In this document: piece after piece, positions 6,895 to 11,835 of the stretch | Position numbering within the stretch: the stretch's first letter is position 1 | How the letters are laid out: each line of letters begins with the position of its first letter | Assembly (NCBI GenBank): GCA_015068545.1 | Contig: SVKH01000040.1 | Location: 1 to 11,835, forward strand | DNA length: 11,835 bases | DNA from: Oscillospiraceae bacterium | Lineage (GTDB): Bacteria; Bacillota; Clostridia; UBA1381 | Direction of reading: 5' to 3' | Notes under the pieces: model-generated | What the model was told of the DNA's origin: nothing | What the model saw: the letters and a program-made list of their open reading frames with translations, nothing else | The model's database searches: none | Program-made: the position numbers and the translations under genes

Positions 6895-7010
6895 ATTCTT
6901 TTAAATTCCCCTTATGACAAACGTCATGTTTTAATTATGTTTCCCATATGCCGATAATATAAACGGCCGTTACCTGACAAGATGTGAAATGGGCCATAAC
7001 ACCCCATCAA
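6895..7010 (-). other. Leader of about 115 nt of the small-protein/pfkA operon, rich in palindromes
   Basis: No gene is seen here. From the predicted start near 7010 the transcript contains ATGGG with CCCAT around a nine-base loop (6989-7007), the perfect palindrome AACGGCCGTT (6962-6971), and ATGAC-GTTT-GTCAT (6914-6927), whose 3' arm directly abuts the AAGGGG ribosome binding site. I do not recognise a known riboswitch. The palindromes could be operator sites or RNA hairpins. Confidence 0.45.
6914..6927. promoter_or_regulatory. Inverted repeat next to the ribosome binding site of the small gene
   Basis: ATGAC-AAAC-GTCAT is a perfect 5-bp inverted repeat with a four-base centre. It could be a repressor operator downstream of the start point or a short RNA hairpin next to the ribosome binding site. 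It does not match the CcpA cre or Rex consensus. Confidence 0.4.
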
Positions 7011-7016
7011 AATAGT

Positions 7017-7045
7017 ATTGTACTCCATATTTTCAAAAATTTCAA
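7017..7045 (-). promoter_or_regulatory. Sigma-A promoter of the small-protein/pfkA/glucokinase operon
   Basis: A TTGAAA -35 box (7040-7045) and a TACAAT -10 box (7017-7022) are separated by exactly 17 bases. It lies 38 bases after the dnaE stop and is oriented with the genes. Just upstream, at 7050-7069, are two A-rich direct repeats spaced 11 bp that may raise its strength. Confidence 0.75.
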
Positions 7046-7082
7046 TACTTTTTTGACAAATTTTTGACATTTATTTAAAAAA

Positions 7083-10000
7083 TCAGCTTAATTTGACATT
7101 TTCGTCACCAAAAATGTCGCTCAAACTCCTGATACTGCCTTCCATATCCGAAATCCAGTACCTATCCGGTGCAACTATTCTTTTTTTTGTATCCGCACAG
7201 AAAAAGCACACAGGAACTACTCCTCTTTGCTCTCCCAAGAGCTTTATTGCTGTTTTTATAACTGCTTCATCATAGGTTCCCATCCTTACATACAGGGTTT
7301 GCTTTCCCTTTATATCCACAGGCTTTTGCGGAGCTTCCTCTGCCTTTACCGCCGACATGGAAACCGCATTATCCATGATGATTTTTGGTTCTTCATCCTC
7401 ACGGATGCTGAGTCTGCCTTCTACCACAACTATGTTTTCTTCCTGCAGCAGCGCATTATATCTGGCAAGAATTTTAGGAAAAACTATAACCTCTACTCCG
7501 GCATACATATCTTCCAAGCCTAAAAAAGCCATTTGGGTATTGTTTTTGGTTATTTTGTTTTTCCTTGACGTGATTATTCCGCATACCTTTACCTTATCAC
7601 CGTCTTTTATGCCATCTGCTGAGCTTACGAAATTTCCATCTTCATCCTTTTCCACCGATGCCATAATTACGCCCATATTTACTGCACTGATTTTTCCTGC
7701 TTTTTCCTGATATTCCTCCATAGGATGTCCGGAAAAATACATTCCCATGGTTTCCTTTTCGTAGGAAAGAAGAGTTTTCTTGTCATATTCCTCAATATTC
7801 GGCAATTCCATCTCGGAGCCTTCTCCCATAGTTTCGTCACCAAACAAGGTCATCTGACCGGAGATATTAGTCTTTTTAGCTCCAACCTCGCCTGCTATTG
7901 CACTCTCATAAACCTCGGCAAGTTGTGCTCTTTTCACGCCCAAAGAGTCAAAAGCACCGCATTTTATAAGACCTTCCACAGCCCTTTTGTTAATCTCTCT
8001 GTCCGACATTCTGTGTATAAAATCGGCAAAGCTTTTAAATTCACCGTTTAATTCTCTTTCCTTGCACACCGACTGCACAAAGCTTCTGCCTACATTTTTG
8101 ACAGCAGTAAGTCCAAAACGGATTCCTCTGCCCTCAACAGTAAATGTGTCCTCACTTTTATTTATATCCGGAGGAAGCTTTTCTATTCCCATAGACTTAC
8201 AATTCAATAGGTAGGAATTTATCTTGTCCACTTCTTCCACACTGGAAATTAAAGACGCCATGTATTCCACCGGATAGAAGGTCTTAAGATACGCAGTCTG
8301 GTACGTTATAAACGCGTATGCTGCCGCATGAGATTTGTTAAAAGCGTAGTTTGCAAATTCGTTTATTTCGTCAAAAATCTCAATTGCAATTTTTTCGTCA
8401 ATTCCTCGCCTTATGCACCCATCTATAACCCAGTTTCCTTCATCATCCTGCTTGCCGTAGATGAAGTTTCTGCGTTCTATCTCCATCTGGTCTGCCTTCT
8501 TTTTGGAGATAACTCGACGAAGCATATCCGCACTTCCAAGAGAGTAACCTGCCATATTCTTTACTATCTCTAAAACCTGCTCCTGATATACAATACAACC
8601 ATATGTGACATCCAAAATATTTTCAAGTATAGGATGCTTATAGGTTACTTCCTTTGGATGATTTTTATTGTATATATATTTAGGAATAGAATCCATAGGT
8701 CCCGGACGATACAACGCAATTCCTGCAATAATATCTTCCAAATTTCCCGGCTTTAATTCCTGCATAAAGGATTTCATTCCCGGACTTTCTATCTGGAAAA
8801 CACCGTCTGTGTTTCCCGAAGAAATCAGCTCATATACCTCCGGCAAGCCATAATCCAGCTTGTCTGTATCTATTATCACGCCTTTGTTTTTTTCTATGAT
8901 TTTAATGGCGTTATCTATAACGGTAAGGTTTCTCAGTCCCAAAAAGTCCATCTTTAAAAGCCCAAGGCCTTCCACGGTATCCTTTACAAACTGCGTAGTT
9001 ACCACATTATCGTTAGTTTGAAGTGGCATATAGTTTACCACAGGCTCGGAGCAGATAACCACGCCTGCCGCATGAGTTCCCGAATGCCTTGATAGTCCCT
9101 CCAAAGCCTTGGATGTATCAATAAGCTCCTTTATCCTATCGTCTGTTGTGTAAAGATCGTTAAGCTCGGGAGATACCTCCATGGCTTTTTCGATAGTCAT
9201 TTTTATGTCATTTGGGATAAGCTTTGCTACCTTATCCACTTCACCGTAAGGAATGTTTAACGCTCTGCCCACATCACGCACTGCAAGCTTTGCCTTCATA
9301 GTTCCGAAGGTGATAATCTGGGATACATTGTCCTTTCCGTACTTTTCCTCTACATAGTCTATTACCTGCTGTCTGCCCTCAGGAGCAAAATCCACGTCAA
9401 TATCCGGCATGGAAACACGCTCCGGATTTAAAAATCGCTCAAAAATCAAGCTGTACTTTATAGGGTCAATATCGGTAATACCAAGAGTGTACGAAACTAT
9501 ACTGCCTGCTGCCGAGCCTCTGCCGGGGCCCACAGGTATGCCGTTGCTTTTTGCATAGTGGATAAAATCCCATACTATAAGGAAATAATCCACAAATCCC
9601 ATGCTCTCTATTACAGAAAGCTCGTAGTCCAGCCTTTTTGTAAGTTCCTCTGTTACCATTTCGTACCGTCTGGCAAGTCCGTCATAGCAAAGTTTTCCTA
9701 AATACTCCCTTGCTGTCATACCCTCCGGTACATCATAGCTTGGCAGGTGTCTTGTGTCAAAATCAAACTCCACATTACACCTTTGGGCTATCTTTACTGT
9801 ATTTTCAAGAGCCTGAGGTACATAGGAAAACAGCGTCTCCATTTCCTCCGGTGACTTGATGTAAAATTCTTCTGTCTGGAAAGACATTCTATCGTCATCT
9901 TCCACAGTTTTCTGCATTTGGATGCACATCAGAATATCCTGATACTTTGCATCCTTCTTCTGACAATAGTGAATGTCATTAGTAGCAACAAGTCCAACTC

Positions 10001-10592
10001 CCAGCTCGTCTGCCAGTCTAATAAGGCTAGGATTTATCTTCTTTTGCTCTCGAATACCGTGGTCCTGAAGCTCTATAAAGAAGTTGTCCTTCCCAAAAAC
10101 TTCCACATACCTTTTTCCTATCTCCTTTGCTCCTTCATAATCGTCTGCAAGAAGCTTTTTGGGTATCTCTCCGGCAAGGCAGGCGGAAAGAGCTATAAGT
10201 CCGCTGCTATGCTCCTTCAGCAAATCAAAATCTATTCTCGGTTTGTAGTAAAAACCTTCGGTAAATCCCTTGGTTACTATATACGATAGATTTTTGTATC
10301 CTTCCTGATTTTCGCACAACAAAATAAGATGACTGTACTTTGAGTCATACTCGTGCATCTTATCAAATCTAGTCCTTGGAGCAACATAAACTTCGCATCC
10401 GATAACCGGCTTTATTCCCTCAGCCTTTGCCGCTTTGTAAAAATCCACCACTCCATACATTACGCCGTGGTCGGTAATGGCGCAATGCTCCATGCCCAGT
10501 TCTTTCACTCGGGACACAAGCTTTTTTATGCCGGTGGCTCCGTCCAAAAGGCTGAACTCGGTATGAGTATGTAAATGTGCAAAACCCTTCAT
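7083..10592 (-). CDS. dnaE: DNA polymerase III alpha subunit (DnaE-type)
   Basis: DnaE is a replicative C-family DNA polymerase. In Firmicutes it works beside PolC, mainly extending primers on the lagging strand. The 1169 residues are normal for DnaE. The PHP domain opens with HLHTHTEFSLLDG at 6-18 and keeps ITDH at 39-42 and TNDIH at 204-208, so its metal site looks intact and it may have nuclease or structural activity. The palm carries PDIDVDF at 396-402 with catalytic Asp397 and Asp399, and the third Asp549 in LLKMDFLGLRN. GPGRGSAAGS lies at 355-364. A C-terminal OB fold covers about 993-1074, followed by a 95-residue tail. No separate DnaQ-like exonuclease domain is inserted, so it is not PolC. 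The ATG at 10590-10592 has GAGG nine bases upstream, overlapping the whiA stop, which suggests co-translation. No clear terminator follows before the next promoter. Confidence 0.97.
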   Translation of the reverse strand: MKGFAHLHTHTEFSLLDGATGIKKLVSRVKELGMEHCAITDHGVMYGVVDFYKAAKAEGIKPVIGCEVYVAPRTRFDKMHEYDSKYSHLILLCENQEGYKNLSYIVTKGFTEGFYYKPRIDFDLLKEHSSGLIALSACLAGEIPKKLLADDYEGAKEIGKRYVEVFGKDNFFIELQDHGIREQKKINPSLIRLADELGVGLVATNDIHYCQKKDAKYQDILMCIQMQKTVEDDDRMSFQTEEFYIKSPEEMETLFSYVPQALENTVKIAQRCNVEFDFDTRHLPSYDVPEGMTAREYLGKLCYDGLARRYEMVTEELTKRLDYELSVIESMGFVDYFLIVWDFIHYAKSNGIPVGPGRGSAAGSIVSYTLGITDIDPIKYSLIFERFLNPERVSMPDIDVDFAPEGRQQVIDYVEEKYGKDNVSQIITFGTMKAKLAVRDVGRALNIPYGEVDKVAKLIPNDIKMTIEKAMEVSPELNDLYTTDDRIKELIDTSKALEGLSRHSGTHAAGVVICSEPVVNYMPLQTNDNVVTTQFVKDTVEGLGLLKMDFLGLRNLTVIDNAIKIIEKNKGVIIDTDKLDYGLPEVYELISSGNTDGVFQIESPGMKSFMQELKPGNLEDIIAGIALYRPGPMDSIPKYIYNKNHPKEVTYKHPILENILDVTYGCIVYQEQVLEIVKNMAGYSLGSADMLRRVISKKKADQMEIERRNFIYGKQDDEGNWVIDGCIRRGIDEKIAIEIFDEINEFANYAFNKSHAAAYAFITYQTAYLKTFYPVEYMASLISSVEEVDKINSYLLNCKSMGIEKLPPDINKSEDTFTVEGRGIRFGLTAVKNVGRSFVQSVCKERELNGEFKSFADFIHRMSDREINKRAVEGLIKCGAFDSLGVKRAQLAEVYESAIAGEVGAKKTNISGQMTLFGDETMGEGSEMELPNIEEYDKKTLLSYEKETMGMYFSGHPMEEYQEKAGKISAVNMGVIMASVEKDEDGNFVSSADGIKDGDKVKVCGIITSRKNKITKNNTQMAFLGLEDMYAGVEVIVFPKILARYNALLQEENIVVVEGRLSIREDEEPKIIMDNAVSMSAVKAEEAPQKPVDIKGKQTLYVRMGTYDEAVIKTAIKLLGEQRGVVPVCFFCADTKKRIVAPDRYWISDMEGSIRSLSDIFGDENVKLS

Positions 10593-10603
10593 GGCAACTT
10601 ACC

Positions 10604-11476
10604 TCATAACTTTTCTGCAATTTCCATAATTCGCTTTAGTCTGTGATTAACTCCCGATTTCCCAATAGGCGGATTTAACCTTTCGCCTAATTCCTTCAGG
10701 CTATCCTCAGGATACTTCACTCTCACCTCTGCCATCTCTTTTAAAGTTTCCGGCAGATTGTCAAATCCCATATATTTCTGAATCTTTTTAATACATTCCA
10801 TTTGCAAAGATGCGGTTTTTGCCACTCTGTCTATATTTGCAAGTTCGCAATTTTGCTGACGGTTTAACCTGTTTCTAAGCTCCTTTTCTATGGAGATATT
10901 GTAAATTTCCATAGAGTCACTCACATCTCCCATAACCCCAAGCACATCGGCAATAGCTTCACATTCCTTAATATAAACTACAAACCGACCTTTTCGGCAG
11001 GTAATCTTCGCCACAATACCAATTTCGCCAAACATATCCCTTAGCTGATTGGCATAGCTTTCGTAGCGCACGTCAAACTCCATATGATACCTGACCTTGG
11101 GATTGCTAATTGAGCCACCGCCCAAAAATGCTCCTCTTATATAGGCGCTGCGGCAACAGTCGTATGGAGTAATCTCGGCATCCTCCTGATTAAAAAGAAG
11201 TAACCTGAGTGCCATTACATCCGCAAAAAAATCTTCTTCTATTTCAAATTTAAAGGTTCCGTTGCGGTTAATATAACCTATTTCCTTCGAAAAAACTCTC
11301 GAAAAAAGAGAGCATATCCGTTCCGCAACATCCTCGTTTTCCGTCACAATCTGTATACCGCTGTCACGGTAAGCTGTGCACACCTTTACGATGGAAGAAA
11401 GCTCTGCAATATCGCAAAAGTCGCAGTCATTTTCCATCCGTGCAAGCTGTGCTTTAATATTTTGTGTAAAAGACAT
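10604..11476 (-). CDS. whiA: DNA-binding protein WhiA
   Basis: WhiA is a conserved Gram-positive DNA-binding protein linked to sporulation control in Streptomyces and to division and chromosome segregation in Bacillus. The protein has 290 residues, slightly short for a family usually of 300-330. The N-terminal half is the LAGLIDADG-homing-endonuclease-like fold without catalytic acids, with the signature YIRGAFLGGGSISNPK at 112-127 and GRFVVYIKECEAI at 163-175. The C-terminal helix-turn-helix domain covers about 215-285, with the typical ANIDRVAKTASLQ and PPIGKSGVNHRLKRI. The ATG at 11474-11476 has AGGGAG close upstream. It is followed 11 bases later by dnaE; in many Lachnospiraceae an HPr-like gene lies just after whiA, but none is present here. 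The upstream spacer carries repeats, and no strong promoter was found there. Confidence 0.95.
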   Translation of the reverse strand: MSFTQNIKAQLARMENDCDFCDIAELSSIVKVCTAYRDSGIQIVTENEDVAERICSLFSRVFSKEIGYINRNGTFKFEIEEDFFADVMALRLLLFNQEDAEITPYDCCRSAYIRGAFLGGGSISNPKVRYHMEFDVRYESYANQLRDMFGEIGIVAKITCRKGRFVVYIKECEAIADVLGVMGDVSDSMEIYNISIEKELRNRLNRQQNCELANIDRVAKTASLQMECIKKIQKYMGFDNLPETLKEMAEVRVKYPEDSLKELGERLNPPIGKSGVNHRLKRIMEIAEKL

Positions 11477-11519
11477 TACTATCTCCCTCGTATAATGCTG
11501 TCCCGATTATTTCTGTTTG

Positions 11520-11565
11520 GGAAATGCCATCACCAATTTTAGTGAATTTAAAAAGGCATATTTCC
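11520..11565. other. Bulged hairpin upstream of whiA
   Basis: GGAAATGCC (11520-11528) pairs with GGCA-TA-TTTCC (11555-11565) with a two-base bulge, and an inner TCAC/GTGA pair (11530-11533 with 11542-11545) closes an eight-base loop. It would lie in the 5' region of the whiA message. Its outer arm is made from the first copy of the direct repeat. Confidence 0.4.
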
Positions 11566-11715
11566 TAGCCTTAGTTTATTTGAAAAAGCATATTCCCTAG
11601 TCCGTTTAAAAAGGAATGTTCCTTAACTTTAGCCTGCTTAAAAAAGAAAGTTACCTAAATCCTTTTCTAAAATCATATTCCTTAGTCTATTTTGAAGATG
11701 TTCTTTCAGTTAGTT
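11544..11715. repeat. Six degenerate direct repeats of 26-32 bases
   Basis: Read on the plus strand, the core is roughly TTTAAAAAGCATATTCCTTAG. The TTCCTTA-like anchors lie at 11561, 11593, 11619, 11651, 11678 and about 11705, giving steps of 32, 26, 32, 27 and 27 bases. Copies differ by several substitutions; the third copy contains a perfect inverted repeat, AAGGAA-TG-TTCCTT (11611-11624). There are no unique spacers of constant length, so it is not a CRISPR array. Confidence 0.6.
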
Positions 11716-11798
11716 TTAAAAAATCCCATTTTTAATAAAAACAACTATTTTTCGAACCATTTCTCTCCCGTTACATCCGTATTTTCACCATTCTATCG

Positions 11799-11835
11799 TT
11801 ACACTTCTCCCAAAATCTTAACCTCAGGTTCCAGC
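11799..11835 (-). CDS. murB: C-terminal end of a gene, probably UDP-N-acetylenolpyruvoylglucosamine reductase MurB
   Basis: Only the last codons are inside the window: an open frame ending LEPEVKILGEV and TAA (11799-11801). MurB proteins commonly end with a 'L.PEVR.IG' motif, and murB is a usual gene upstream of rapZ/whiA in Clostridia. MurB reduces UDP-GlcNAc-enolpyruvate to UDP-MurNAc in peptidoglycan precursor synthesis. Eleven residues are little evidence, so the identity is probable and not certain. Confidence 0.5.
   Translation of the reverse strand, partial: LEPEVKILGEV

Larger units (their letters stand above)
11477..11798. other. 322-base spacer upstream of whiA without a recognised gene
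   Basis: The spacer is very AT-rich. It holds six degenerate direct repeats, a bulged hairpin at 11520-11565 and a 14-codon frame (11716-11760) behind GGGAG whose reality is doubtful. I could not find a convincing -35/-10 pair or a GC-rich terminator; the stem TTAAAAAT/ATTTTT around GGG near 11720-11740 is too AT-rich to trust. RapZ, often encoded here, is absent. Confidence 0.6.

Noticed and set aside
6981..6999. Rex-like redox operator (TGTGAA...ATAACA) in the pfkA-operon leader
   Set aside because: The half-sites are seven bases apart and not symmetrical, whereas Rex sites have a compact, symmetrical arrangement.
7053..7081. Plus-strand promoter, TTGACA (7053-7058) with TAAAAA 17 bases on, which would give dnaE antisense RNA
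   Set aside because: The -35 is perfect but the -10 matches poorly, and the TTGACA belongs to an A/T-tract direct repeat better explained by the opposite promoter.
11544..11715. CRISPR array
   Set aside because: Units are diverged, lie directly next to each other without constant unique spacers, and no cas gene is nearby.
11716..11760. 14-codon leader peptide behind GGGAG in the murB-whiA spacer
   Set aside because: It has no regulatory amino-acid run, no following attenuator hairpin and a short ribosome-binding spacing; chance is the simpler explanation.

Overview
The window is a compact, AT-rich, entirely minus-strand stretch of housekeeping genes. It looks like a low-GC Firmicute of class Clostridia, probably Lachnospiraceae. 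This rests on gene content (WhiA, DnaE1 rather than a proteobacterial replicase, EngB next to Lon), strong GGAGG-type ribosome binding sites, AT-rich spacers, and a tiny gene in front of pfkA that I recall from that family. The genus cannot be named from the sequence alone.

In transcription order (high to low coordinates): the last codons of a gene that is probably murB (11799-11835); a 322-base spacer with degenerate 26-32-base direct repeats and a hairpin; whiA and dnaE as a tight pair (10604-11476 and 7083-10592). Next comes a well-formed sigma-A promoter (7017-7045) with a leader of about 115 nt, followed by a 58-residue DUF2007-like protein (6718-6894), pfkA (5724-6698), a ROK-family glucokinase (4720-5664) and a D-2-hydroxyacid dehydrogenase (3774-4715). 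That carbon-metabolism operon ends at an intrinsic terminator (3724-3758). A second terminator lies at 3609-3643. A near-consensus promoter (3525-3553) then drives lon (1130-3490), engB/ysxC (540-1130, overlapping lon by one base) and the N-terminal part of a membrane-anchored HlyD-like protein (1-523, running off the window).

The middle operon groups two glycolytic sugar kinases (glucose to glucose-6-phosphate, then fructose-6-phosphate to fructose-1,6-bisphosphate) with a dehydrogenase of the hydroxypyruvate/glycerate type. The lon operon pairs protein quality control with a ribosome-assembly GTPase and an envelope protein.

All main enzymes keep their catalytic motifs, and I see no mobile element, CRISPR array, tRNA, rRNA, frameshift or horizontally acquired island. 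I found no clearly new system. The points worth a second look are the uncharacterised small protein in front of pfkA, its palindrome-rich leader, the repeats between murB and whiA where rapZ would often sit, and the short transcript-like module between the two terminators upstream of lon.
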